64,000 nt of DNA from NCBI GenBank assembly GCA_003599235.1, contig QZJE01000017.1, positions 1 through 64,000 on the forward strand, given 5' to 3'. Both the position numbers and the translations under genes were made by a program. Numbering within the stretch: position 1 is the first letter of the stretch; each line of letters begins with the position of its first letter. Under the pieces are notes generated by a model. The model saw only the letters and a program-made list of their open reading frames with translations, was not told where the DNA came from and made no database searches. Source of the stretch: Actinomycetota bacterium (GTDB lineage Bacteria; Actinomycetota; Aquicultoria; SURF-47). This document shows, in pieces, positions 9,244 to 24,200 of this stretch.

Positions 9244-12200
9244 ATGATTTTGGGTAATAACACCAACCCAAAAAAGAATAAAAATGGCCTTAGCGCTTGC
9301 TTTGCTAAGCCTATTTTTATTTTCTGCTTGCTAACTTGTGTTTTAGGTTTGATTATCTTTGCCCCACTGCTTTTACAAGCTGCCTCTAGAACTATTAACT
9401 GGACATCTACTAGTGATTTTGAAAATAATACTTCTACTACTGGGCAGGCAACTACTAGAGACAATCTTGAGGTAACTGATAGTGGAGACGTAAGGCTTAC
9501 GCAAAATGGATCTGGGGCTAATCTTATACTCCTGTGGGATGATAAAGATGTTTCGGGGAATCCAGTTACTTTACCTGCTGGATGGACGGTAGTTTCTAAT
9601 TCCGGTGGGCCATTTTATCAAAAATTTATTCGAGGAGCAGCTAGTTATTCTGCTGCTTCAGGCCAGGGAGCACTTACGCATATCCACCCGAGTTTCAGTG
9701 GAACTACCGGAACATCAAACAGTAACTATACCTACAATTACACCAGTTCAGGTAGCACAGGTGCTATGAATTTTAGTGGTCATACCCATTCGATTTCAGG
9801 TTCGGTGGCATCAGCCTCAAACCTACCGCTTTATAAAAATCTTAAAGTTATCAAATATTCAGGAATTCCTGCCACTATTCCCAAGGGAGCCATAGCTCTT
9901 TTTGATTCGGCAATTCCATCAGAGTGGACTCAATATAATAATGAAAATGGATATTTTGTCCGAGGCGAAGACACCTCAAATATTGGTACAACTGGTGGTT
10001 CAAACACACATACTCATTCAGCAAGTGCTACCACTAGTACAGCAGGCAGTAATAGTTATGGTGGGTTAACAGGTGGCTCATTTGCCAGTGTTCACTCTCA
10101 TACGGCTAGTGGTTCAAGTAATTCAGCTAGTAGTGTTCCTCCCTATATTGCAGTAATGCTTGCTAAAGTTAATAATGATAACACTGCCTACCCAGTTGGT
10201 TTGATAGGTATGTTTGACGGTTCACCTTCTGCGGTTTGGAGTGTTGCAAGTAATTCTAGTGGAAAACCTTTTTACCAAAGATTTCTTAAAGCAGAGGCTA
10301 CTTATGGGGCATCTTCTGATACAAGCACTCACAATCACCCTCTCTCACTTACAACGGGAGGACCTTCGGGGACTAATTTTGTCCCATATAACACATATTC
10401 ATTTACAAATACTTATGCTTCAAGTTCTCACGGCCATTCTTATGGTGGGACAATAAGCAATAATACAGCTACTAGTCTTCCGCCCTACATCGATGTAGTA
10501 ATAGCAAAGAAAGTTAGTTCTTATGTTCAATCCGGAACCCTGGGCGGAACCGGTACAGGTGTGGGCCTTCGTTATGATTCAGGAGCTGGAAATGCTACCA
10601 GATGGTCTTCAATCAATCCTGTTATCGATGGAAATCCGGCAACTCCGGAAATAGATGCTCTTTCCTCAGGACAGGCTATTAAGTTTCTTATTAGGGTCGG
10701 CGATAGTCCAGATAGTTCAACTTGGGAAATATATGGCAGAGATGGAAACATAGTAACTGATATTAATGCGGGTTTTTCCAGTAATTGTTTCGGTCAGGCG
10801 TTCGGTGGCAGTCTTTATACTACTCCAACTACTGCTCTTCCTCTAACAAGATATGCTGAAGCTATAGTAAAGCTTGAGGGTAATGGGACTAATACTCCAG
10901 CTTTAAAAGAGCTTAGCTTTAATGTAAATAATTTGCCAGAAGCCCCCACCGGTCAAAATGTTACCTCAGTTGACAAAAACTCGATGAGCTTAATCTGGAC
11001 AGATATGGCTACAGACGAAGGGGCTTATTACGTTGAAAAATCTACTGATGGCTTAAACTTTTCACAGGTTGCGGTTTTACCTCCAGACAGCACTTCTTAT
11101 GATAGTACCTCAAATCCGACCGATATCTATTCTGCCAACACCCGTTATTGGTTTAGAATTAAGTGTTCTAATTTAAATGGAAGCTCAGACTATGCATATG
11201 CTGCTCCCCGGTATACATTAGCTGACAAAGCTACTTCTGTAACTACTTTTCAAGCTGATAGCGATACAGTTGAGATTAGCTGGCAATCTCCGGCTGCAGG
11301 CACGGCTTCAGGTTACAGAGTTTATTCCAGTTTAGATGGATATGCTTCTGCCATATATGAAGGTACAAGCCTTTTAACAGTACAGTCAGGTTTATTACCA
11401 GATTCATCCTACACATACCATATCTACTCGCTTAATGGTGACGGCTTGCCAAGTAATGAGTATGCAGTAGGACTGGCTACTATCCCTCAGGCTCCCAGCA
11501 ATCTGCAAGTTAGCTCAATTGGCAAAACTAGTGCTGATTTAACCTGGACAGATACCAATGTTGATTTTGCTTCTAATGAGTCGGCATACATTGTAGAGAA
11601 ATCAACTGACGGACTAACTTATGACCAAGTAACTATATTGCCTGCTGATAGTAATGCTTATTCAGTTAATCTGTTAAGCCCTAATACCAAGTACTGGTTT
11701 AGAGTTAAAGCGCTAAATATGTATGGAAGTTCTGCTTATGCTGCTACAAACTCCTTTGTTTATACTTTAGCTGATAAGCCTTCTTTAGCTGGGGCCTCTG
11801 TAGTAGGAAGTGACTCCATAAAAGTTGAGTGGCAAGATTATCTAAACGGGATTTTGCCAAGATACCGGCTGTATTCAAACTCAGGCGGCAGTTATCATTT
11901 AATATATACTGGCCCACTAACTGGTTATACAGAATCAGGGTTATCGCAAGGAACTACTTACACTTACCGGATATATAGTTTAAACGAGGATGACATAGAG
12001 AGTACCGATTATGCTACTGCATCGGCTACCATTAATGTGGGGACATCCACTAATGTTACCACCTGGACCTCAAAAAATGATTTTACAAACAATGCTTCAA
12101 CTACTAACGAAGAGACAACGGTTGAAAACTTAGATGTAACTGAGGGCGGGGATGTAAAATTATTTCCCGCTATCCCGATAGATAGTGATGCCGGAGCTGA

Positions 12201-15200
12201 TGGCGATTTGATTATAGACGGTACCAGTGCAACCGGCTCAACTCTTAACGGTTATCTTATTAACGGCGGTCCTTTTAATTCAACCAATCCTTATAACATA
12301 GATACCAAAATCCCTCGCTCTTCCAAAATATATAAATTCAACAGTATAACTTTGCGAAACGGAGCCGTATTAACTCATTCGTCTCAAACAACCTCGGATT
12401 TTTCAATCCACGAGCTAAGGGTTAAAGAAACGGTTTCAATTGATAGTTCTTCTAGGATTGATTTAACCGGTAAAGGCTCATCAGGCGGGACATCGGGCAG
12501 CAGTGGACAGGGGTTTGGCGGCGGCAGTAATGGAGAAAGGGATGGAAATGGTGCTGATGGTGCCGGCGGCGGCGGCGGCGGCGGATATGGCGGAGCTGGC
12601 GGCAAAGGTAGCAGCGGCTATAAAGGGTTCCCGATAGTATATACATATGCCGGCGGTGCCGGCGGTAATGCCTATACGCAAGTTCCTTTTATTGGCTCTG
12701 GCGGCGGTGGTGGCGGAACCATCTATATATATGGTGGTAGTCGTGGCGGTGCCGGCGGCGGAGCTATTCGAATACAAGCAAAGGATTTTAATCTTAACGG
12801 ACAAATTATTGCTAATGGAGCAAACGGATATAGTGATACCTATGGCGGTGGCGGAGGAGGCGGATCTGCTGGAGCTATAGAGATTATTAGTTTGAGTGGC
12901 ACTGTTAATGCCAGCAATCTTATTGCCAATGGCGGTAATGGCGGAAATGGTGGCTCTTATGGAGGAAATAGCGGTTGTGGTGGTGGCGGAGCCGGAGGAA
13001 GAGTTGCTGTTGTTGGAGTAACTACTGGCTCTGCTTCTAGAAATGGAGGGACAAAAGGTTCTTATATAGGCAATGGCGAAAATGGAGGAACTGGCACTTA
13101 TACTAATAGCCAACACAGCTCTTATTTAACTTCAGGCAGTATCGGCAAATCCGGTACAACGGTTGGTTTAAAAGTAGACTCCGGAGTGGATAAAGCTAGA
13201 TGGTCGTCGGTTACTTCTACGTATAATACCTTATCTTCCGGCCAGGCAATTAAGTTTCTTATTAGACTGTCTGACGATGGGCAAAACTGGACTGTTTATG
13301 GAAGAGACGGCAGTGAGGTTACCGATTTAGAACAAGGATTTGAAAGCAATTATTTTGGTCGTGTATATACTGATGTGTCAGCTTATACCATACCAGCTTC
13401 TTCTTTGCCTCTAACTAGGTATGCTGAAGTATTAGTTAGGCTTGAAGGCAATGGCTCAAGTACTCCAGTATTAAAAGATGTTTCTTTACTTAACTCAGGG
13501 GTGCCATTAGCTCCTTCAAATATTGAAAGCGTAGTAGAAAAGAATGCTGTTAATCTAAATTGGGTAGATAATGCCAGTAATGAGACTGCTTATGTAGTCG
13601 AAAAATCAACTGATGGGACTACTTATAATCAGATAGATTATCTGTTAGCTAATACTACTAATTATAGGGCGGATCTTTTAACCCCAAATACCAGATACTG
13701 GTTCAGGGTAAAAGCAATTAACTCAAATGGCAGTTCGACTTACGCAAGTGCTGCTCCCAAATATACTTTAGCTGATAAGCCGGCTTCGGCGACTGCTTTG
13801 GCGGTAGGCATTGACTCTATCCAGGTAGACTGGCAGCCTCCCGCTAACGGAACTGCTTCGAATTATAGAGTATATTCTCTATCCAATAATTTTAGTTCAG
13901 CCAAGCATGAAGGAGCAGCCCCATATACTGAATCAGGACTTCAGCAGGATATTTCCTATGATTATAGAATCTACACTTTAAATGGTGATGGAGTAGAAAG
14001 TTCCGATTATTCAACTGCGTCAACCTCTATTACTGTAGAAACAGATTCCAATACTCTTACCTGGACAACCAAGGGAGACTTTGAAAATAATGCCGGAACT
14101 ACAGGACAGGTAACGGATAGAAGCAATGTTACGGTATCGGATCCTGGTGATGTTAGATTAACCAACGCTGTTGACAAGGGAACAGGGGCTCAGGGAAATA
14201 TAGTAATCGATGGAACGCATAATATTAATGAATATATCAGCGGTTACAATCCCGATACGGGGATAATTCCTAATTTCAATAACCTAACAGTCAATGGTAC
14301 TCTAACCACTTCTCCGGGAGTTAGGCTGGAGTTTAAGGTTAAGGAAACATTAACGGTTAATGGCTATGTAGATGCCAGTAGTTGTGGCTACAGTGCTGGG
14401 ACTGGCCCCGGGGCAGGCGGTGCCGGTGGGTCTGCGTATTATGAAGCAACTGCCGGCGGAGGTGGTGCTGGATATAGTACTGCCGGACAAAGAGGTTTTG
14501 ACGCTACATATACTTCTGGCGGAGCCGGCGGAAATACATATAGTGATTTTCCGGCTTTTGGTTCTGGAGGGGGTAATGGGGGCGACTATTTCGATGATAA
14601 CGGAAGTAGTAATTTATCAGGAGGTGCAGGCGGAGGAGCTATAAAAATTCAAGCCAACTCTATTGTTATTAATGGCCAAATCAGAGCCAATGGAGCTAAC
14701 GGAACAAGTAGCAGTACTTATGATTACCATGGAGCAGGCGGTGGAGGCTCTGGTGGCAGTGTAACAATTATTTCCGGTACAACAACTGTTAACTCAAGTA
14801 ATATTTATGTAAACGGTGGTCTTGGCGGCCTTGGCAGCCCTTACTCATATTACGGAGCAGCAGGTGGGTCTGGCGGTCTCGGCAGAACGTTATTAATAGG
14901 ACCAGCATATGGTTCGATTGGCGGGGAAAGCAGTTCGGTTGGTCTAAGATATGATTCAGGCGCTGGAGTTAGGCAAAAATGGTCACTTCTTTTATATAAA
15001 GCAGCTTCTTTAGTCGAAGGCCAGGCAATTAAGTTTGCTATTAAAACCTCTAACGATGGGCTTAATTGGAGTGGGCCTTTTGGTAGAGACGGTGCTCCTA
15101 TTGATTGGACAAGTAGTACTGGTAATTATTTTGGTCAGGCCTATGGAGATACTGCCCCTTACACAATAATCTCAGGTATCCAATATTCGCGTTTTGTTGA

Positions 15201-18200
15201 TGTCGTTGTAAGATTAGAAGGAAATAATGGCACCCCAACTCTAAATGAAGTTACTCTAAACGGTCCGAGGCCACCTTCTAATCTGGCGATTGATTCTATT
15301 ACCAAAGACTCAGCTGATTTAAGTTGGGATGACGAAGCGGTTAATGAAACAGCTTATAAGGTTGAAAAATCAACTGACGGGACAAGCTTTACTCAAGTGG
15401 CTACTTTGCCACCTAACACTACTTCTTATACTGTAGGCTCACTTAACTCTAATACTAGGTATTGGTTTAGAGTTAGTTGTTCGCGTACCACTAACAGTTC
15501 TGATTATGCTCAAGTAGGGCCGAAATACACATTAACAGATGTTGCCCAAAATCCAACGGCTGTTCCTGAAAGTGATACCTCTATTAAGGTTGAATGGCAG
15601 GCTCCGGCAACTGGTACAGTTACTAATTATAAAGTGTATTCAAGCAGCGATAATTATTTAGATGCTAAACATAATGATCCATCTAGAAGCTATATCGAGC
15701 CTGGACTTACGGCAGGTACTTATTATGTCTACCGAATATATAGCGTGAACGGTGACGGGGTTAAAAATCCAGATTATGTAACTGTTATTGGTAGGATTTC
15801 AGTACCTTCTGAGCCGCTTGATTTTTCTGGCCAGCCATTGTCAAAAAATAGCATTCGCTGGACATGGACGGGAACCCCTGATGCAGAATCTTATGTCCTC
15901 CATAATGAAAATAACCAAGCTCCGCCAAAATATGAGATTTGGCAGCAAACCACTGATACGCAATTTAATTCAGATACAAAAAATAATACTAAAGTAGTTG
16001 GAACTGGGGAACCGGCCAAAGTACAAATGGATGTTTTTGGCAACTATACTACCTTTAATACGGCTTCAGGTCAGCATATAGCAGATATTCCTGCGGGCAA
16101 TACACTGCGCCAGACATTTAACTCAGGTTTGCCTTTTAACAAGATAACACTGCCGGCCCAATCCTGGTCGTTTGTATTGCGCAAGGATACTTATTACGGG
16201 GCTATAGTTTATCAAACCGAAAATACTGGCACTACGTTTAGTTTTGCCACTCAAAATCCTGGTACATATGTCTGGGAAGCCTATCCGTGGCCAGACGGTC
16301 AGTTATTTCCTGCTTATGAGGATTCCGGATATTTAGATGGCCAAGGTACTTATAATGGTCAAGATACTCTGTGGAATGGAGCAAAATTTGATTGCATGTC
16401 TACCATACATACTATCCCTACTAATACCGGTACAATTACATCAACTCTAATCCAGCCAACTAATTTAAACAAATGGGGATACTTAAGCTTTACTAAGAAT
16501 GATGGTACAAATGGCGGCCCGGCAAACTCTACAGTAAAGATTGATGTATTAGACAGCAGTGGAACGCTTCTTAAGGCAAATGTAGCCAGCCAAACTGATT
16601 TAAGTACTTTGCCGGAGTTAGATGGCATAACAGCTATAAAATTAAGGGCCGATTTCTATTCGCCAACCGATGGAAATAATCCATCTTTATTGGATTGGTC
16701 AGTTGACTACCAGACTAATAGCTCAGATATCGTTATACCAAGACATACCGATGGAAGCCAAAACTACTCTTACGATTTAACAGGATTAGCTCCAAACACT
16801 GACTATAGGATGCATGTTCATGCAGTTAATTCCAAAGGCCGAAGCGGCCCTTCGCCGGAAGCCATAGTTATGACTTATCCAGAAGATCCTTTTGTTTGGC
16901 CGCTAGCTGGAACTTATAGCAAAGATGACCAGTTTGTTTTTACCAATAATGCAGGAAACAATGCTTTCTTTGGTATAGGTCACCTGGAGCATTATCATTG
17001 GATTTGGGATCAAAGCCCAACAAGAACTCAGGCCGAAATTGAAGGCTCTTCTAACCCGGTTTGGTCATCAGGTACCCTTACTACCAATTCGACAAAGAAC
17101 GGCAAATGGTATCTGCATTTAGTGTCCCATAATCCATTGCACCAGGGCACAAAAGCCGATATCGGACCTTATTTTTACGGTATCAATCCGGCGGTTGCCC
17201 AAACACCGGTTTCTTATACTACTACCAGTAATGCTTACAATGTTGGTTCATTGAGGAGCCAATATCTTAAATACAACAGCTCTATTTGGCATAACGGGAT
17301 TTCAGTAATGAATGACCAATTTTATTTCGGTACCTCTCCAGGTATTTCCGTACCAGGGAACCCTCCTCAATATTATTGCAATCTATATCATGGCTACTAC
17401 AGTTTTGATTTTGACAATATTCCGCAAGGGGCCACTATTAACTCAGCTACCTTGACAATTCCTAATGTGGAAACAGACGAAATCGATTTTATATACCATA
17501 ATTTATACGCAACAGATATTAGTAATTACGGTAGCCTCGATACTTCGGATTGGGGTATTGGCGGCGGAGGCAACATAAATGTTAACTTAAAAAATGCTAG
17601 TGGTAATGTAACCCAAGATATAACTTCTTTTATTTCTAATAAACATGCTGCAGGCGACAGGCAACTCTATATTAAAGCCCTAAATCCTGATGAAACACTT
17701 TATTGGGACTACAATTATGATATGTATGGCTGGGCTGACAGCAATGCCACTCTTACCATTAATTACAGCGCAACAAATGTAGCAAAGGTTACGTCACCAG
17801 GCAGATTAAATTATGTCAGAGGGACGGTTCCTGTTATTGGTACGGCATATGATGAAAATCTCACCAAATATACGCTTGATTTATTTTCGGCAGCTGGCGG
17901 GAGTGGTACCAGAATAGAAGAGCAAGATTATCCGGTAACCGATGATACTCTAACCAGCTTTGATACAACCAGTGTGGCTGATGGCAAGTATCGTATTAAA
18001 GTAGATGTTGAAGAAGCAACCAGGCGTTATCCCACCAGCGGATACGGACCTTATTTTATTATTGATAATACGCTTCCGCAGGCCTTTCTTGAGCCGTTAT
18101 CTGGACCATACCAAACTGGCTTAATAACTTTTAACGGGACAGCTACAGACGCTAATGCCGGCAAATATGAAATGCAGTATAGTAAGCCTGATAATCCGGG

Positions 18201-21200
18201 AAATTGGACGACTTTTGCCTCAGTTGCCAATCAAAATGTTACCAATAATATGCTGGGATCTTTAAATACCAGTAAATTAACAAACGGCAATTATAATTTT
18301 AGGATTGTAGTAACTGACAAAGCAGGCAACGAAAAAGTTTCTAATGTTATTGGTTCATTCTTAACGGATAATCCAGGCCAGCAGCCATTTGATACTCCTA
18401 ATCCATCTTGGCCGGAAAATCTCCAATCCGGTTCTACAAATGTTACCGGAAATCATTATATCTACGAGGGAGAACCCGATAAATCGCAGAATTATATCTA
18501 TAATCCTCCGTTATCAGGAATTAATATTAGCCGTATTAACGACAAAGCCTTTAGCTCTTTAGTCTATTTTGACATCTTTAATATTCCAAAGAATGCGGTT
18601 ATTGATAAAGCGGTACTTAAGGCCAGTAGTTTTAGCGGTGTATACCCTGATGGATATGCGCAGTTTGATGAGATAACAAGGGGTTGGGATAGCGAAGAAA
18701 CCTGGAACAGCCGTCCGAACTTAGGCAGAAATCTAGGAGCTATATATAGTGATCCTGAAGATTTTGGGCTTGAAATTGAAAGCAATGTTGCAACAGGCAT
18801 TGATATTACAGAGGCAGCGAAAGATTGGCTCACCACTAAATCAGATTATTTCGGTGTTCAAATAAGCGGCTATGCGTATAGTGATGCCTATTCTGAATGG
18901 CAATATGGTTGGTTGAGTGTCGGCACTCCAACGATAGAATTAACTTATCATATTCCTAAAGACCCGCCCAATTTACCAAGTTCGGTTATTACTCAGCCTA
19001 CAGGCGGTTCAACCCTAAACGGCACTGAGTTTACTATTAGCGGAACAGCGATGGCTAATGAAGTCTATAAAGAAGGGACATTTCCGCCGGCTACTAACAA
19101 TATATCCAAAGTTGAAGTATCAACGGATAATGGTTTAACCTGGCATCTGGCTAGCGGAACTAGTAATTGGACTTATCAATGGGTGAATCCGCCTAACGGT
19201 TCATATAATATAAAGAGCCGGGCTTATGATGATTTCGGTTTTATCGAGCTTAAAACTTATCTCCAAGGAAGCTCAACTCAAGTTACGGTAGTAAACCCCA
19301 ATGCACCAGCTAATCCCAGTAACCTACAAATTAATCCTGTTGGCACCGATAGACTCGAATTAACATGGGCTGACAATGCAGACAATGAAAATTATTATTC
19401 TGTCGAACAATCAACTGACGGTTTGATTTTTACCCCGGTTGTAACTGATTTACCAGCTGATAGTACATCATATACCGCTTTATCTCTTAACCCCAATACT
19501 GCTTACTATTTTAGAGTAAATTGCTATGGCTCAGGCGGTAGTTCTAATTACGTCACTGCCGGCCCAACTTATACATTGGCTGATAAACCAAGAAATCCAA
19601 CAGCTGTTCCTTTAAGTGGTAACTCAATAAAAGTAGATTGGCAAGCCCCGGCTAGCGGTACAGCCTATAGCTATAACCTGTATTCTAGTTCAAACGGTTT
19701 TAGTGTCCCAATTTATTCGGGGACAGACAGAAGTTTTACCGAGCTGGGCTTAACATCAGGCAACTCCTATACTTATAGAGTGTACAGTGTTAACGAGGAT
19801 GATGTAGTAAATCCTGACTATATTGAAGTAACCGCTACTATTGCTGAGCCTTCCGCTCCCACTAACTTTAGCGGCCAAGCTCTATCGGCAAACAGCATTC
19901 GCTGGTCTTGGATGGCAAGTGAGAATGCTAGCTATTATCTTGTCCATGACGCTAGCAATAATTTGATAAGTTTGGTTCCGGCAAATGTAGATGGCAGCCC
20001 AGATTATACTTTTGACGAAATAAGTTTAAGTCCAAATATGAATTACACAAGACATGTTCACGCTGTAAATGTTATTGGTGAAAGTCTGGCTTCCAACCAG
20101 ATTTCCTCTTACACTCTACCGGAGACGCCTGATGTAACTCCTGGAGCTGGCACTTTTAGCCAACAGCAGTTTGTCTTTACTAATAATGCCGGTGGCCATG
20201 CTACTTTTGGCCCTGGCCACCTAGACCATTATCATTGGATTTGGGATCAAGCCCAAACTAGAACTCAAGCCGAAATCGAGGGCACTGGTAATCCAGTTTG
20301 GAGCTCAGGCACTCTTACTACCAGCTCTAATAAAGCTGGACGTTGGTATCTGCATCTGGTTGCTCACAGCACCGACAGCAGCACAGCTGTTAAAGTTGAC
20401 ATCGGGCCCTATTATTACGGTTTGGATGAACAAACCGAGCAAACGATAGTTAATGTCACTGAACCTATAGAAAATGCAAGAGTGCAAGGAACAGTGGATG
20501 TTAAAGGCTCGGCATTTGACTTAGACCTTACTAAATACATTGTGGAAATAGTGCATGAGGATGGAGCTGCCACTCGTTTGGATGAGAAAGATTATCCGGT
20601 AATTAACGGGGTGCTAACCCAGCTTAACAGCAAAAATGTCCCAGACGGAAAGTATCGCATCCATTTGATTGTTGAGGTTTTAGGTGATAGGCATCCAATT
20701 GAAGCTTACGGACCTTATTTTACAATCGAAAATGAGGCTTCAGCTAAAAATCCTAAATCGACTATAAGTAATCCAGAAGACCATAGTTATATAAAGGGAA
20801 GTACTTACAGGATTGAGGGTAGAGCTGTTAGCAATAATGATGATGCTGTCGTAAATAACGTTGATGTTTCCACCAACGGGGGCGTGGATTGGACACAAGC
20901 TCAGCTTTCTTTAAGTTCGGGAGCAATAAAAATCTGGTATTATGATTGGGCATTACCTTCTGACGGCGAATACAACTTGCAATCAAGGGCTACTGATACC
21001 AGTGGTCTTATTCAAAATCCATTTTTCCAAAGGCTACTTAGGGGTAGTTCAACATATGGAGCAATGGGCGGAACAGCTACTCATACCCATAGTTATTCAA
21101 TGAGTTTTGGAGCTGCTACAGGCACTATTGGCACCGGCAGTGGAGGCAATGGCGGCTGGGCTTATAATGTTACACCTGAACACAGCCATGCTTTCTCTTA

Positions 21201-24200
21201 TTCTGGCAGTTTTAGCACTGAAAGCTCTGTTCCTCTTAATAAATCTTTAAAAGTGATTAAGTATAACAATGGAATTCCTGACACTATTCCAGCAGGGGCT
21301 ATTGCTATCTTTGATTCCTCATTGCCTTCGGGCTGGGCTCAGTATGCAGCCCAAAACGGCTACTATGTAATGAGCTCAGCTTCGGCTGGGGTTGTTTCAG
21401 GAGCAGCTAGCCATACTCACAGCGGCCCCTCTTATAATGTGGCTATGCATGATGATGCTTGGACAACGACTACTGGCGCTACCTGGACTTCACCATTTCC
21501 AGGATTTCATAATTATGCATCATGGAACTATCACTGGCATGGCCAGCCGGCTATGCCGCTAACTTCTAACAACGATCCATCTAATCTTAGTGTGGTACTA
21601 GCTAAAGCTAATAGTGATATTGCTGTACCGAATGGTTTGATAGGAATATTTAACGGGACCCCTCAAGGCGGATGGAACGTAGTTAGTGGCGCCGGTGGAG
21701 ATTTCGATGGCAGATTTATTAAGGGTAGTTCTGCTTATGGTGCTAAAAGCGGAACAAGCAATACTAGCCATAGCAGCACCTGGCAAACTACTGCTGATGG
21801 TGGCGCAGCTGATATGCAGCCAGGTAGCTTACAGACTGTTAGTTCAGCCGACCACTATCATGATATTAATCTAACAACAAGCAGCGCTGAGCCGCCCCCG
21901 TTTATAGATGTTATCTTTGCTAAGAAAACAGCTGCAGGTACCGGCAGTGGGGCTAACATGATGATGTTGTATGACGGCGAGACAATTCCATCCGGATGGT
22001 CGCTTGCAACCTATGACGATCAATCGGTAACTGTTACTGTAGATAATACTCTTCCAATAGCTGAAATTACCTCGCCTTTAACTGGCGATACAATACTAAA
22101 AGATGTCATAATTTCTGGTACGGCAAGTGATACTAATCTTGACTACTATTATATTGAGGTAGGAGAAGGCCAAACTCCAACTTCCTGGAAAAAGATTGGG
22201 ACTAACTATACCAATAATGTAAGCAACGGTGCTTTAGCGGAAATATCAGCCAGACATACAGTTGGTCCAACTACTATTAGACTTACGGTAGTCGATAAAG
22301 CGGGCAATCAGTCGACATCGAGTGTTTTTGTTAATGCGACTGGTACTAATATAACGAACCCGCATTCTGCATATACCGAAGATACTGAACTTTGTGCATA
22401 TTGCCATGGCACCCATACAGCAACTCTACCTAGATTGTTAGTTGCTGATCCCAATATCGCTACTATGTCGGATTTTTGTTATGTCTGCCATGATGGTTCG
22501 GGAAGTAAGTTTAATATAAAGACTTTAATTGATGATACCATGTCGCATCATCCGGTTAAGGATGCTAAATGGTCGGCTTACTATAATGCAGATCCGGCTA
22601 AACCGACAGTTCAATGCACCAGTTGTCACGATCCTCATGGTTATAAAATACCGGGTACCGAAAGTTATTCTATGAAGTTACTTGCAGCACATGATAATAA
22701 CGGTACTCCGGATAATACTAGTGACGATGAGATGAGATATGTTGTTCCATCCGGTCCAGATGATCCTGGGCCAAGTGTAGTTAAAGGCCGTCTTAATAAC
22801 AATGACTTTTGTTATGCATGTCATGGCCTGCACTCCAATAAAGTTGCCGGTGATTTAACAGGCTTTGAGCTTAGTACTCATAATACTGCCGATAGTGATG
22901 GCGATGGAACAAAAGATTTAGAACCAGCCTCTGGCACCAAAATTACCTGTATGGGTTGCCATACAAGTACTCATGGAGAGCAAAATGCTTGGCTTACCCC
23001 GAAAAAAGAAGAACAACTTTGCTTTGATTGCCACGATGATTTAAGTGTTGGCTCTAATCCGAAACGGGCTACAGGGCCCAAGGGCTGGAATATTTACCAA
23101 CAGTTTAATGCAAAGAAATCAAAACACGATGTGTTCTCGGTTACCGGGGCTAAAGTAGAGTGTGTTAGTTGTCATGGCTTCTGTGTCGAGCCTAGCCAAG
23201 AAGTTGCTGACCCTAGCAACACTGTTAACCGATGGGAAGGCTCAAGAACCGGTTTCTGTTTAAAATGTCATAATGGCGACATACCTAATGAGGCTCATAG
23301 CCGGCCTGATGCAACGCATCCAAATGGTGTTATTGTGCCATATACTATTAAATTCCCCGAAGCTTACACCAACTTGTTTGCCGGTTTTGATAAGAGTCCA
23401 TATCCTAATGCCAGCCATGGTAAATCAAACTATACTTGTGAGAAATGCCATCATCCTCATGGCTCAGCAAATGATACCTTAATTGCTTTTAACAGAGACG
23501 ATAGTGTTGCTTATAACGAAGAAAAGCTATGTTATCAATGCCATAAAAACGGCGGAGAGTCCCAAAATGACATCCAATCACTTATGGCGAAAACCTATAA
23601 ACATCCGGTTGAAACAGAGAACAAACATAGCAATAAAGAGAACCTAGGCCAGCTTCAAACAGATCGTCATGCCGAATGTGCCGATTGCCACAATTCTCAC
23701 GAAGCTGATGATTCTAGTGCAACTGCACCTAGCGTTAAAGGTTCTCTAAAGGGTGTTAGCGGGGTAGACATTAACGGTAAACCGGTTAAGTTTGCCAGGT
23801 ATGAATATGAAGTATGCTTTAAATGTCACGATGACATCAGGGAAGCATTTAAGAATGCTAATTCGGCTCATCCGGTTGTAAATAAGGGTAAAGATAAAGG
23901 TATTACTCATATTTTAAAACGAGGGCTGACCGAAGAAAGCCAGATTTTTTGCAGTGATTGCCACACTAATGATAAAGAAGAGTATGTGGATGTAAAAGCT
24001 AAGCTGGCAAATAATCCGGTAAGTATTGATGTTTCATTAGACGGCAAACCAGACGAAACTATAGCGGTTGCTGCCAATACAGGCAATAACAGTTATTTGG
24101 TAATCAGAGAAGCTCTAAATGGTACTTATTCTAATGGCACTAATCCTAAATATAGTTTATTCGCCAGAACAATTAATGCCGATGGCAGCATGGCTTCTGA

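Noticed and set aside
12384-13116. Long minus-strand frames opposite the glycine-rich block
   Set aside because: GGC/GGA-rich repeats leave the opposite strand free of stops; the resulting Ala/Ser/Ile/Pro strings are artefacts.
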